From: Pseudomonadota bacterium
GTDB taxonomy: Bacteria > Pseudomonadota > Gammaproteobacteria > Burkholderiales > Burkholderiaceae_C
Assembly: GCA_021819435.1 (NCBI GenBank)
Contig: JAKARB010000002.1
Coordinates: 248,001-312,000, forward strand
Direction of reading: 5' to 3'
DNA: 64,000 nucleotides
In this document: positions 16,114-25,898 of the stretch, in pieces
Layout of the letters: the number at the start of each line of letters is the position of its first letter
Numbering within the stretch: the stretch's first letter is position 1
Made by a program: the position numbers and the translations under genes
Notes under the pieces: generated by a model
What the model was told of the DNA's origin: nothing
The model's input: the letters and a program-made list of their open reading frames with translations, nothing else
The model's database searches: none

Positions 16114-18021
16114 GTGAGTGAGTCGACATCCCAAGGCGGTCAGTTCAGCCTGCTCGGCCAGCGCCGCTTCCTGCCGTTCTTCCTGGCCCAGTTCCTGGGG
16201 GCAGCGAATGACAATCTCTTCAAATTTGCTTTCACGGTGCTGGTGACCTACCAGCTGCAGGTGAGCTGGCTGGAGCCGAAGATGGCCGGGCTGGTGATCG
16301 GGGCGCTGTTCATCCTGCCCTTTTTGCTGTTTTCGGCCACCTCTGGGCAGTGGGCAGACAAGTACGACAAGGCCTTCATCATGCGAGGCGTCAAGCTCAT
16401 GGAGGTCGGCATCATGGTGCTGGCGGGCTTGGGCTTCTGGTTCAGCGTGGTGCCGCTGCTGCTGGGTTGCGTCTTCCTGATGGGGTTGCACTCCACCTTC
16501 TTCGGGCCGGTGAAGTACGCCTATCTGCCGCAGCACCTGCGTGAGCACGAGCTCACCGGGGGCAACGGCCTGGTCGAGATGGGCACCTTCGTGGCCATCT
16601 TGCTGGGCAACGTTGGCGGCGGGTTGTTGATGGGCCTGCCCGGGGTGGGAGCGCAATGGGTGGCGGGCTCTTGCTTCGTGGTGGCCTTGGCGGGCTGGGC
16701 GATGGCTCGCCAGATTCCGGCCTCGCCTTCGTCCGACCCGGGTTTGAAGCTCAACTGGAACCCGGCCTCGGAGACGTGGCGCAACCTGCGGCTGGCCTGG
16801 CAGTACCCCAGCGTGTTCCGCTCGCTGCTGGGCATCTCGTGGATGTGGTTCTTCGGCGCGGTGTTCCTGTCGCAGTTCCCGTCTTTCGCGCGCGACGTGT
16901 TGCATGGCAACGAGCAGGTGGCTTCGCTGCTGCTGGTGGTGTTCTCGGTGGGCATCGCCATCGGCTCGCTGCTGTGCGAGACCTTCTCGCATCGCCATGT
17001 GGAGATTGGCCTGGTGCCCATCGGCGCGGTGGGCATGACGGTGTTCGCTTTTGATCTCTACCTGGCTGCGTCGGGGCTGCCGCAGGTGCCGGGCGCAACG
17101 CTCTACACCGTTGGTGCATTCGTGGCCGAGCATGCGCATTGGCGCGTGATGGCCGATTTGGCCCTGCTGGCTTTCAGCGCGGGGCTCTACAGCGTGCCCA
17201 TGTACGCGCTCATCCAGTTGCGTGCTCAGCCCAGCCACCGCGCACGCATCATCGCTGCCAACAACATCCTCAACGCCCTGTTCATGATCGTCAGCAGCCT
17301 GCTGGCCGGGGCGATGCTGGGGGCAGGCTTCAGCATCCCGCAGGTGTTCGGCGCGACGGCGCTGCTCAACGTGATCGTGGTGGGTTATGTGTTCTGGCTG
17401 ATGCCCGAGTACATCGTGCGGCTGGTGATGCTGTTCGTCACGCGCATCGTGTACCGCCTGCGTGTGCGTGGCGACATGCACATCCCGACCGATGGCGCGG
17501 CCATCCTGGTGTGCAACCATGTGAGCTTTGTCGACGCGGTCATCTTGGGGGTCATCAGTCCGCGCCCCATGGTCTTCATCATGGACCACCGCATCTTCAA
17601 GATGCCGGGCATCGGCTGGTTCTTCAAGCTGGTCAAGGCGATTCCCATCGCGCCGCAGAAGGAAGACCCGCAGGCTTATGAAGCCGCTTTCGCGCGGGCC
17701 CGCCAGGTGCTCGACGAAGGCGAGCTGCTGTGCCTGTTCCCTGAGGGTGGCATCACGCGTGATGGCAATTTGCAGCCGTTCAAGGCCGGCATCATGAAGA
17801 TCCTGGAAACCAACCCGGTGCCAGTGATCCCGTCGGCGCTGCACAACCTCTGGGGGTCGACCTTTTCGCGCATCGAGGGTGCGGCGATGTCCAAGCCCTT
17901 GCGGCGGGGGCTGTTCAACCGCATTGGCCTGGTGGTGGGTGAGCCCATCGCTGCGCGAGATGTCACGCCCGAGGTGCTGCAGTCACGGGTGCAGGCCTTG
18001 CTGAACGAGCCCTCGCCCTGA
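16114..18021 (+). CDS. MFS transporter fused to 1-acyl-glycerol-3-phosphate acyltransferase (LplT-PlsC type)
   Basis: 635 residues from GTG 16114, which has GGAGG nine bases upstream; an in-frame ATG at 16039 lies inside the previous gene. Residues about 15-430 form a 12-helix MFS permease with the LplT-like opening FLAQFLGAANDNLFK. Residues about 445-625 are a PlsC acyltransferase with H-x4-D (CNHVSFVDA) and FPEGGITRDG. The pair would flip lysophospholipids inward and re-acylate them. E. coli uses separate LplT and Aas for this; the fused form is common in Betaproteobacteria. Role is inferred from the domains. Confidence 0.88.
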   Translation: MSESTSQGGQFSLLGQRRFLPFFLAQFLGAANDNLFKFAFTVLVTYQLQVSWLEPKMAGLVIGALFILPFLLFSATSGQWADKYDKAFIMRGVKLMEVGIMVLAGLGFWFSVVPLLLGCVFLMGLHSTFFGPVKYAYLPQHLREHELTGGNGLVEMGTFVAILLGNVGGGLLMGLPGVGAQWVAGSCFVVALAGWAMARQIPASPSSDPGLKLNWNPASETWRNLRLAWQYPSVFRSLLGISWMWFFGAVFLSQFPSFARDVLHGNEQVASLLLVVFSVGIAIGSLLCETFSHRHVEIGLVPIGAVGMTVFAFDLYLAASGLPQVPGATLYTVGAFVAEHAHWRVMADLALLAFSAGLYSVPMYALIQLRAQPSHRARIIAANNILNALFMIVSSLLAGAMLGAGFSIPQVFGATALLNVIVVGYVFWLMPEYIVRLVMLFVTRIVYRLRVRGDMHIPTDGAAILVCNHVSFVDAVILGVISPRPMVFIMDHRIFKMPGIGWFFKLVKAIPIAPQKEDPQAYEAAFARARQVLDEGELLCLFPEGGITRDGNLQPFKAGIMKILETNPVPVIPSALHNLWGSTFSRIEGAAMSKPLRRGLFNRIGLVVGEPIAARDVTPEVLQSRVQALLNEPSP

Positions 18022-18125
18022 GTTTCCCCAGGTCATCCGCGAATGAGGGGGACTGTTGGCCGAGAGGCGACACAATCCGCTGGCATCCTGGCGACCTCAT
18101 CTGGTTCAAACACACGCTGAAACCC

Positions 18126-18815
18126 ATGGGCAATTTTTTGTCTCCCGCGGCCTGGGTCCGGGTCATCCCTTTCGTCCTGTTCATGGTCTTCCTGGCTTTG
18201 CGCGGGCAGTTCACCGTGGCTGACGGTGAAGTCAGCAAGTTGCCATTCGATGGACGCTGGCTGTATGCGGTGTCCGTGGTGGTGGTGTCCGCGAGCCTGG
18301 TCTGGTTCTGGCGGCGTTACGGCGAGTTGCGCCGATGGGGGTTGGACCTCGGGCAGGTGCTGCTCTCCATCGCGGTGGGGGTGCTCGTCTTCATGCTTTG
18401 GACTCGTCTGACTGCGCCCTGGATGATGTTGGGCGAGCCTTCGGCAGGCTTCCTCCCTGTGGATGCCGATGGCGAGTTGATGTGGTCGCTGATCGCCTTT
18501 CGCTGGGTGGGGGCTGCGCTGATGGTGCCTGTGATGGAGGAACTGTTCTGGCGTGGCTTCCTGATGCGCTGGGTGGACAACCAGGATTTCGAGCGCGTGG
18601 ACCCCGCTTCGGTGTCGTTCAAGGCCATTGCCTTGTCGACCTTGTGCTTCATGTTGGCCCACACCCAGTGGCTGGCGGCCATCGTTGCAGGGCTGGCCTA
18701 TGCCTGGCTTTACAAGCAAACCCGCTCGTTGTGGGCGCCGGTGCTGGCGCATGCCGTCACCAACGGGGTGTTGGGCGGCTGGGTGATCCTCAATGGTTAT
18801 TGGTCGTTCTGGTGA
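18126..18815 (+). CDS. CPBP-family intramembrane protease (CAAX prenyl protease-related)
   Basis: 229 residues, about seven hydrophobic helices. Catalytic motifs of the CPBP/Abi family are present: EELFWRGF (E-E-x3-R), FMLAHTQW (His) and LAHAVTN (His and Asn). Resembles the CAAX-protease-related family often found in genomes with exosortase and PEP-CTERM proteins; two PEP-CTERM-like proteins are encoded elsewhere in this window, though no exosortase is. Followed 22 bp later by the EEP-family gene, so probably co-transcribed. The substrate is unknown. Confidence 0.82.
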   Translation: MGNFLSPAAWVRVIPFVLFMVFLALRGQFTVADGEVSKLPFDGRWLYAVSVVVVSASLVWFWRRYGELRRWGLDLGQVLLSIAVGVLVFMLWTRLTAPWMMLGEPSAGFLPVDADGELMWSLIAFRWVGAALMVPVMEELFWRGFLMRWVDNQDFERVDPASVSFKAIALSTLCFMLAHTQWLAAIVAGLAYAWLYKQTRSLWAPVLAHAVTNGVLGGWVILNGYWSFW

Positions 18816-18837
18816 TTCACCGATTCAGGAAGTTGGC

Positions 18838-19872
18838 ATGAAGTCGTACGCCCGCTTGTTCGTGGTGCTGGTGGTGGTCGGGGTGGCGGGGCTGCTCTAC
18901 GGTCGCATCGAAGGTTCGGGGCAATCGGCCGTGCTGGCCTTGTCGCAGTACCTGCCGTTTCCCGCTTACCTGCTGCCGGCTTTGGCGGCGGTGCTGGCTT
19001 CGTTCATCTGGCTGGGCTGGCTGTGGCGCGGCTTGTCTGTGGCGGCCCTGGTTGTTTGCGTGACGCTGCTCATGGGCTTGAGTTGGGGCTCGTCCGAAGA
19101 GGGCCACGGCCGCGTGCGTTTCATGACCTACAACGTCAAAAGCTACCTGGCGCTCAAGCGGGCTGGCGGTGCGCAGGAGCTGGCACACGAGGTCTTCGAG
19201 CAACAGCCGGACATCCTGGTCATGCAGGATGCTGGTCAGCTCGTGGATGTGGAGGGCAATGTGCGCTCGCCAGATCTGATCAAGGTCGTGGGCGGCGGCT
19301 GGCAACACGCCCATGCCACGGATGAGTACGTGCTGTTGAGCCGCTGGCCGATTCGCCAGTGCCACCATGGCGCGATCCCCGTCGGGAATGAGCCGCATGT
19401 GTTCGTTCATTGCGAGATCGATGTCGATGGCACGACCCTGCAGGTGATCACCGTTCACCTCATCACGCCGCGTCAGGGGCTGGTGGCCAAGCACCATGGG
19501 CAGGCGCGTTGGTTGGGCCTGGGCGAATGGCAGGACAACATGTTGCTGCGCATGCGGCAGGCTGGCCTGCTGGCCGAATACTTGCGCAAGTTGCCGCCTG
19601 GCCCCCGCATCGTGGCCGGTGACCTGAACGCGACGGAACCTTCGGTGGTGGTGCAGACCCTGCTCAACACCGGTTTGCGCGATGCGTATTCATCGGCGAG
19701 CGTGGGCTATGGCTTCACGCATGGGCATTCGCTGCTCAAGGGCTTGTCGTTCCTGCGCATCGATCACATCTTGGTCAGCCCGGACATCGCGGTGGCCGAC
19801 GCTTTCACGGGTGGGGCTCAGGCTTCGCAGCACCGCCCCGTGATCGCCGACCTGTACCTGCATCGGCCCTGA
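18838..19872 (+). CDS. Membrane-anchored endonuclease/exonuclease/phosphatase (EEP) family protein
   Basis: 344 residues from ATG 18838. Three hydrophobic helices (about 5-22, 37-55, 60-80) anchor a C-terminal EEP domain facing the periplasm by this topology. Family motifs: MTYNVKSY, VITVHLITP, AGDLNATEP, RIDHILVSPDI and SQHRPVIADL. The metal-binding Glu of the usual QE motif is Asp here (VMQDAGQ), a conservative change that may lower or alter activity. Possible substrates are phosphodiesters such as lipids or nucleic acids. The stop codon touches the stop of tgt on the other strand with no spacer. Confidence 0.8.
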   Translation: MKSYARLFVVLVVVGVAGLLYGRIEGSGQSAVLALSQYLPFPAYLLPALAAVLASFIWLGWLWRGLSVAALVVCVTLLMGLSWGSSEEGHGRVRFMTYNVKSYLALKRAGGAQELAHEVFEQQPDILVMQDAGQLVDVEGNVRSPDLIKVVGGGWQHAHATDEYVLLSRWPIRQCHHGAIPVGNEPHVFVHCEIDVDGTTLQVITVHLITPRQGLVAKHHGQARWLGLGEWQDNMLLRMRQAGLLAEYLRKLPPGPRIVAGDLNATEPSVVVQTLLNTGLRDAYSSASVGYGFTHGHSLLKGLSFLRIDHILVSPDIAVADAFTGGAQASQHRPVIADLYLHRP

Positions 19873-21027
<1,155 letters not shown>

Positions 21028-22128
21028 TCAGGCAGCGGTGCGGGCTGAAAGGTGAGGGCGCTGGATCAGCATGGCGTCGCCGTAGCTGAAGAAGCGGTAG
21101 CGTTGTTCGATGGCGTGGGCGTAGAGCGCGCGGATGTGCTCGTACCCCGCCAGGGCGCTGACCAGCATCATCAACGTGCTCTTGGGCAGGTGGAAGTTGG
21201 TGATCAGCACGTCCACCACCTTGAAGTCGAATCCCGGGGTGATGAAGATGTCGGTGTCGCGGCTGCCTGCCTGCACGATGTCTTCGCGCCTGGCGTGCAG
21301 CGCCGCCGATTCGAGCGCGCGCAGCGTGGTCGTGCCGACCGAGACGATGCGACCGCCCGCCGCGCGGGTGGCTCGGATGGCATCGGCCGTGGCCTGCGAG
21401 ACTTCGAACCACTCGCTGTGCATCTTGTGCTCGGCGAGGTTCTCGGTGCGAACGGGCTGGAAGGTGCCGGCGCCCACGTGCAGCGTCACTTCGGCGGTGG
21501 CGATGCCGCGCGCCTTCAGGGCGGCCAGCACGCCTTCGTCGAAATGCAGCGCGGCGGTCGGGGCGGCCACGGCACCGGGCTCCTTGGCGAACACCGTCTG
21601 GTAGCGGCGCACGTCGTCTTCGCCATCGGCGTGGGTGATGTAAGGCGGCAGGGGGACGTGGCCGTGCCGTTCCAGCAAATCGAAGGGACTGCCATCGAAT
21701 CGCAGGTGGAACAGGCCGTTGTCCGGGCCACAGCGGCCGAGCACCTCGGCGTCGAAGGCATCGGCGAAGCGCACCGTGGCGCCTGGCTTGGGCGACTTGC
21801 TGGCGCGCATGTGGGCCCAGACCTCGTTCGTGCCGGGCAGCACGCGTTCGATCAGCGCTTCGACCGCGCCGCCCGATGATTTGGCGCCGTACAGCCGTGC
21901 CTTGATGACGCGGGTGTTGTTGAAGACGAGCAGGTCACCGGGCTGCAGCAGATCGGGCAGCTCGCGGAAGACGCGGTCGGTGGGGGGGCGGGCGCGGCCG
22001 TCGAGCAGGCGCGAGGCACTGCGTTCGGGGGCCGGGTGCTGGGCGATCAGGGCCTCGGGCAGTTCGAAATCGAAGTCGGCGAGGGTGAAGGCAGAGGCCA
22101 AGGTGGCCTGGGCAGGGGATGGGGACAT
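21028..22128 (-). CDS. queA: S-adenosylmethionine:tRNA ribosyltransferase-isomerase
   Basis: 366 residues. Transfers and isomerises the ribosyl part of SAM onto preQ1-tRNA to form epoxyqueuosine. Seen: [19 protein letters not shown] at the N-terminus, [27 protein letters not shown] and [10 protein letters not shown] at the end. ATG 22126-22128 is preferred because residues from the longer frame (starting near 22218) are not family-like. First gene of queA-tgt. Confidence 0.95.
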   Translation of the reverse strand: MSPSPAQATLASAFTLADFDFELPEALIAQHPAPERSASRLLDGRARPPTDRVFRELPDLLQPGDLLVFNNTRVIKARLYGAKSSGGAVEALIERVLPGTNEVWAHMRASKSPKPGATVRFADAFDAEVLGRCGPDNGLFHLRFDGSPFDLLERHGHVPLPPYITHADGEDDVRRYQTVFAKEPGAVAAPTAALHFDEGVLAALKARGIATAEVTLHVGAGTFQPVRTENLAEHKMHSEWFEVSQATADAIRATRAAGGRIVSVGTTTLRALESAALHARREDIVQAGSRDTDIFITPGFDFKVVDVLITNFHLPKSTLMMLVSALAGYEHIRALYAHAIEQRYRFFSYGDAMLIQRPHLSARTAA

Positions 22129-22223
22129 GCTTTTGAGGGGCGGACGGGCCCCGTGCCAAAGTGCCAGAAACAAGTGCCGGAACGGCGGAAAGGAGGATTG
22201 TCGCTCAAGCCCGTTCAAGCCGT

Positions 22224-22538
22224 TCAGGCCTTGTGGGGCACCAGTTTGATCTGTAAATCGCAGCCGACCGCCTGGGCGTAGCGCTTGAGGGTGGAGATGG
22301 ACGGGGTGTGCTTGCCAGCGCTTTCCAGGCGCGAGACGGCGCTCTTGGTCGTGCCCATGCGTTCGGCCACGGCGTCTTGGGTCAGCCCGGCGCGGGTGCG
22401 GGCCTTGATCAATTGGTCGATGACCTGGTATTCCAGCGCGAGAGCCTCGTAGGCTTGCTGGAAACCCGCGCGCTCGCGTGCCTTGGCGAGGAAGTCGGCG
22501 TGGTCGTGTCGAACCGGCTTGTGCTTCAGGTCAGCCAT
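22224..22538 (-). CDS. HigA-type antitoxin, XRE helix-turn-helix
   Basis: 104 residues. The C-terminal half is an XRE HTH ([26 protein letters not shown], in part). The N-terminal half (about 1-40) is an Ala/Glu-rich helix likely to bind the toxin. Its start overlaps the end of the toxin gene by 8 bp, toxin first, as in HigBA-type modules. As DNA-binding partner it is the likely ligand of the palindrome at 22866-22883. Confidence 0.85.
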   Translation of the reverse strand: MADLKHKPVRHDHADFLAKARERAGFQQAYEALALEYQVIDQLIKARTRAGLTQDAVAERMGTTKSAVSRLESAGKHTPSISTLKRYAQAVGCDLQIKLVPHKA

Positions 22539-22857
22539 GTTGCAACTCCTTCAAACGTTTTCGGGCCAGCTTCAACTCCCTGTCAGGCGTTTGCTGGGAC
22601 TTCTTGATGAACGCATGCAGAACGATGACGCGCTTGCCCAGCACGAAGCAGTAGAACGCGCGGCCGATGCCTGACTTGCCTTTGGGACGCAACTCGAAAA
22701 GGCCACCGCCGAATGCTCGCGAGTGAGGCAGGCGCAGGTCAGGACCGTGATCGATCAGCAATTCGACCAGGCGTGCATAGTCGGCGACGACATCCACGGG
22801 CCAGGATTCGATCTGTGCAAGCACGCGTTCATGGAAGTATTCGATTTCGAATGCCAT
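22531..22857 (-). CDS. RelE/HigB-type toxin (Gp49-like)
   Basis: 108 residues from ATG 22857. Family landmarks: LPHSRAFGGGLFELRPKG, RAFYCFVLGKRVIVLHAFIKKSQQTP, then a basic C-terminus ending ARKRLKELQ. These match phage-Gp49/HigB-like mRNA interferases, which cut ribosome-bound mRNA. A TTG two codons upstream is in frame, but the ATG fits better. First gene of the toxin-antitoxin pair; the operator-like palindrome starts 9 bp upstream. Confidence 0.85.
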   Translation of the reverse strand: MAFEIEYFHERVLAQIESWPVDVVADYARLVELLIDHGPDLRLPHSRAFGGGLFELRPKGKSGIGRAFYCFVLGKRVIVLHAFIKKSQQTPDRELKLARKRLKELQHG

Positions 22858-22865
22858 GAGCAAAA

Positions 22866-22883
22866 GTTAGCAACAATGCTAAC
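22866..22883. promoter_or_regulatory. Candidate operator of the toxin-antitoxin pair
   Basis: GTTAGCA-ACAA-TGCTAAC, a perfect 7-bp inverted repeat with a 4-base spacer, just upstream of the toxin start. Such palindromes are where HTH antitoxins repress their own operon. TTAGCAACAATGCTAA also has the AT-rich character expected of a promoter region in this GC-rich stretch. Confidence 0.65.
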
Positions 22884-22914
22884 CGATCACCATCCTCATT
22901 TGGTGTGAGAGACC

Positions 22915-23382
22915 TCAGCGCGGGACGACCTGCACATCGGTTTTCACGGAATTGGCAATGAAACACTCGTCATGCGCCTCGTGATGCATGCGCTCGATGT
23001 CCGCCGCGGTGGGCACCAGCGCGCCAGAGAACACGACCATCGGCCGCAGCGTGACAGACGAAAGCCAGAACTTCTTGCGCTCGTTGGCGGTCATGACGCC
23101 GAAGGCTTCGTCATGGTACGAGTCGACGACGAAGCCATTGCGCGCGGCGATGTCCAGGAACCAGAGCATGTGGCAACTCGAAAGCGCAGAGACAAGCGCC
23201 TCCTCTGGGTCGATGGCGTTGGGATCCGAACAGGGCGTGGGGACCACCTGTGGCGATGACGAGCCCGCCACGGTGATGCCGCCATCGAAGCGCAGCAGGT
23301 GTTTGCGGCTGTAGCGCCCGTCAAGAAATGGCTGGGTGCCGCGCTCCCAGAGGGTTTCGGCGGTGTAGGTGTGGCGGGCCAT
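22915..23382 (-). CDS. OsmC/Ohr family protein
   Basis: 155 residues. OsmC-like thiol peroxidase fold with both cysteines in the expected settings: ALSSCHMLWFLDIA and HDECFIANSVK. The N-terminus FDGGITVAGSSSPQVVPTP is typical of the YhfA-type OsmC group. Would reduce organic hydroperoxides with the two-cysteine redox centre. Single gene on the - strand, upstream region shared with the + strand gene at 23516. Confidence 0.85.
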   Translation of the reverse strand: MARHTYTAETLWERGTQPFLDGRYSRKHLLRFDGGITVAGSSSPQVVPTPCSDPNAIDPEEALVSALSSCHMLWFLDIAARNGFVVDSYHDEAFGVMTANERKKFWLSSVTLRPMVVFSGALVPTAADIERMHHEAHDECFIANSVKTDVQVVPR

Positions 23383-23515
23383 GTGCTTCCCTCCTGGCTG
23401 TTTTGATGAGGATGAATGAGAGGCCCCGCATTTTGCGGCTTGGGCGAGGCCCGGAGCCTGGCGATCTCCGATCCGGCGACAATCTCCGCCTCATTCTTTC
23501 GCCGCAGGCCCGCCC

Positions 23516-23749
23516 ATGAAAACCCACGACATCGAATTGCAACGCATCAAGGCCATCCGGCATGACAAGGGCCTGATCGAGCTGAGCGTGGACGCCTTGG
23601 TGCAGGCCCGCCCTGCCAAGGACGAGCGCGTCACCAGCATCCTGTCGCTGGAGGTGGACGACGCTCGCACCTTGGTCATCCTGCTCAAACAGCAGATCGC
23701 CGAGCTCGACAAGCTCAACCCGCGCAGCCGCCGCTCGGGCCGTTGCTGA
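23516..23749 (+). CDS. Uncharacterised small cytoplasmic protein
   Basis: 77 residues, no signal or membrane segment. Alternating charged and hydrophobic residues (IELQRIKAIRHDKG, VDDARTLVILLKQQIAELDKL) suggest a small alpha/beta or coiled protein ending in a basic tail RSRRSGRC. Codon use and GC match neighbours. Followed after 34 bp by the DUF3820 gene on the same strand. No family recognised. Confidence 0.6.
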   Translation: MKTHDIELQRIKAIRHDKGLIELSVDALVQARPAKDERVTSILSLEVDDARTLVILLKQQIAELDKLNPRSRRSGRC

Positions 23750-23783
23750 ACCGTTTTTCGTTTAACTGGCGCTTCGGCAAACC

Positions 23784-24020
23784 ATGAACTCCGAGGACCT
23801 GCAAAAGCTGGTGACCACGCGCATGCCCTTCGGCAAGCACCATGGCACCCTGCTGGCCGACCTGCCGGGCAACTACCTGAACTGGTTCGCCCGCGAAGGC
23901 TTCCCCAAGGGCGAGATCGGTCGGCTGCTCGCGCTGATGCATGAGATCGACCACAACGGGCTCAAGGGGTTGTTGCAGCCGTTGTACGGGAAGGCGTGGT
24001 CGGAAGAATCAGATCGTTGA
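23784..24020 (+). CDS. DUF3820 family protein
   Basis: 78 residues. The DUF3820 pattern is clear: MPFGKHHGTLLADLPGNYLNWFAREGFPKGEIG, read here as the MPFG-K-x-x-G and LP-x-x-YL-x-WF motifs. Small soluble protein of unknown biochemical function. Its 3' end overlaps the end of the convergent PEP-CTERM-like gene by 12 bp. Confidence 0.8.
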   Translation: MNSEDLQKLVTTRMPFGKHHGTLLADLPGNYLNWFAREGFPKGEIGRLLALMHEIDHNGLKGLLQPLYGKAWSEESDR

Positions 24021-24929
24021 ATCGCTGGCGAAGTTGCTCTGCTTGCGCCTCGACCAAGCGCCAATCAAGGCGCCACCCGCAAACATCATCATCCATGCGG
24101 GGGATTCGTCCACGACGCTGATCATTCCGGTCAGGTTAATCCAACCAAAGCCCGCCGCCTTGCCGGTCAGCGGGTCGAGGTTGTTTTGAATCGTCCGGCT
24201 GTCAGCTTGCTTGAGCAAAGCTTGACTGGTTTTAGTCAAGTTCAAGGCTTCGTGAAAGATGGAAATGGCCTCATCCTCGTGCTTGAAGAAAAGACCGTGA
24301 AAAGTCGCATTGACGTTCAGTGCGCCTGGGTGATCTTCGATGCCGCCTCGAGCCTCGTCAAACGTCCAGAGTTCGTATTGCTTGCGATCAACGAAGCCCT
24401 CGGCGGTGCTGGTCAGGTCAACTCGGATTGTTCTGGAGGTCAGGTCGACTTTCAGATTGCTCAGGGTCAGATGGCGCAAGTTCCCTGATGCATCCTTGTT
24501 GAAAGACATGATGGTCAGCGTGCCTTGGCTGGCATCCACAGCATTGGTCATGTAGTCGACCGCGTCCGACCACTGGGGGGTAACCAACCGATGTGTTTCA
24601 GTGTGGATTGGCGCCTCCCAGCCACGGAGCACGGTGGCGCCTGCTGGCGTTGTCGACCACTCAAGTTCGGAGGGGGCCGAGGCCCATGGCGCAATGCCAA
24701 GTCCCGCTGATCTGATGAATCCCCGGGCTTGCGTGGAGAAATTCAGGGTCTGGCTGCCTTGCCCCCCAATCGCCTGGCTGGTTTGCGCCTCCTGAGCGTG
24801 CGCCGTCAACGCCATCATCCCGGCGCCAACCAACGCAACCACTTGACGTTGCGAACCCTTGATCATGCTCCGTGTGCGATGGGCGAACGAACTTGACTGA
24901 TCTCTCGTGAGCAGATTGACGCGAATCAT
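24009..24929 (-). CDS. Exported protein with PEP-CTERM-like sorting tail
   Basis: 306 residues from ATG 24929, which has AGGGAAGAAG upstream; ATG 24866 would give a shorter, standard signal peptide (cleavage after ALTAHA). The body is Ser/Thr-rich, with no enzyme motif. The C-terminus has the layout of a PEP-CTERM signal: ESPAWMMMFAGGALIGAW then SRRK, but with ESPAW in place of the P-E-P core. It may be a variant exosortase substrate or a decayed one. GC content of the gene is lower than that of its neighbours, suggesting recent transfer. Confidence 0.6.
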   Translation of the reverse strand: MIRVNLLTRDQSSSFAHRTRSMIKGSQRQVVALVGAGMMALTAHAQEAQTSQAIGGQGSQTLNFSTQARGFIRSAGLGIAPWASAPSELEWSTTPAGATVLRGWEAPIHTETHRLVTPQWSDAVDYMTNAVDASQGTLTIMSFNKDASGNLRHLTLSNLKVDLTSRTIRVDLTSTAEGFVDRKQYELWTFDEARGGIEDHPGALNVNATFHGLFFKHEDEAISIFHEALNLTKTSQALLKQADSRTIQNNLDPLTGKAAGFGWINLTGMISVVDESPAWMMMFAGGALIGAWSRRKQSNFASDSTI

Positions 24930-25003
24930 GTGAATGCTTCTTCCCTGAATGATTGACCGAAACTTGAATCATCCCGACACGCCTGTCGGCTATTAATGGG
25001 AGT

Positions 25004-25028
25004 GTCCCGTAAACTGGATTTACGGGAC
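25004..25028. repeat. Perfect 10-bp inverted repeat
   Basis: GTCCCGTAAA-CTGGA-TTTACGGGAC lies between the ceramidase-like gene (upstream) and the PEP-CTERM-like gene (downstream), both on the - strand. No T-run follows on either strand, so it is a poor terminator. It could be an operator or the trace of a mobile element end. Confidence 0.6.
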
Positions 25029-25054
25029 GACGTGAATGTGGGTGAATCACTTGA

Positions 25055-25732
25055 TCAGGGGGGACTGGGGTGGCCTTGGTACCGATCCTCGTTCATCACC
25101 ACCGCCCGCGTGCTCAGGTACAGCACCCCCGCATTGAGCAGGTGCCACAGCGGGTGCGTGCCCGTGCTCAGCCAGTTGCACGCCTGCATGTCCAGTGATC
25201 GGCAGATGAGCGACAAGGTGAACAGCAGCGTGGCCAAGGCCAGCGAACGTGGTTCGCGCTGCCAGCTGCGCCAGTGATGAATGGCGATGCCTGCCACGAA
25301 CATGAACGCCGACCCATACGACAGTGAGCCGTTGAGCCACTGCGTCGGCAGCGCCGCGAAGCCCCACGAGGCGACGAAGAACAGCGCCACCCAGCCCAGG
25401 CCGACCAGCGGCCTCACCCGAGCCACGCGTCCCAAGTACAGCACCAGGAAGAGCAACTGGTAGAGGAAGATGGGGATGACATCTGCCCACATGGCCCAGG
25501 TCACGGCCAGGGTGTGGAACAGGAAGCTGCCCACGCCGATGGTGGCCAGGAGCCCGATGAGCAGGTGGGTCATCCATGGCGTGCGGCCGGGCAGGGTGCC
25601 CGCCAGCCGCCATGCCAGCCAGGCGGCGATGAGGAAGCCGCCGTTGGACAGGGCGTTGAGCGGCTCGGCCCAAAACCCGGGGCCAAGCCGTTCGCAGTAC
25701 AGGTCGAGGGGAGAGGTGAGCGAGGCGGGCAT
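25055..25732 (-). CDS. Ceramidase-domain (alkaline ceramidase-like) membrane protein
   Basis: 225 residues with about seven hydrophobic helices. The opening DLYCERLGPGFWAEPLNALS and the later FLFHTLAVTW (His) and HPLWHLLNAGVLYL (His) match bacterial members of the CREST superfamily, hydrolases of the alkaline ceramidase/PAQR type with a zinc site in the membrane. The substrate in bacteria is unknown; an amide lipid is a guess from the family name. Divergent from recG. Confidence 0.78.
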   Translation of the reverse strand: MPASLTSPLDLYCERLGPGFWAEPLNALSNGGFLIAAWLAWRLAGTLPGRTPWMTHLLIGLLATIGVGSFLFHTLAVTWAMWADVIPIFLYQLLFLVLYLGRVARVRPLVGLGWVALFFVASWGFAALPTQWLNGSLSYGSAFMFVAGIAIHHWRSWQREPRSLALATLLFTLSLICRSLDMQACNWLSTGTHPLWHLLNAGVLYLSTRAVVMNEDRYQGHPSPP

Positions 25733-25898
25733 GTGCTGAGCCTAGCGCAGTGCTGTGACAAGGGCGTCACAGCGTCGGGGGGACGGGACAAGGTGCGTTG
25801 GGGCGCACCCCGACGGCGTGCCACACCAAGCGCCACGCATCAACATGCGGCCACACCCGGGCACAATGACTGTCTCACCCGAACCCAGGAGCCCAGAC

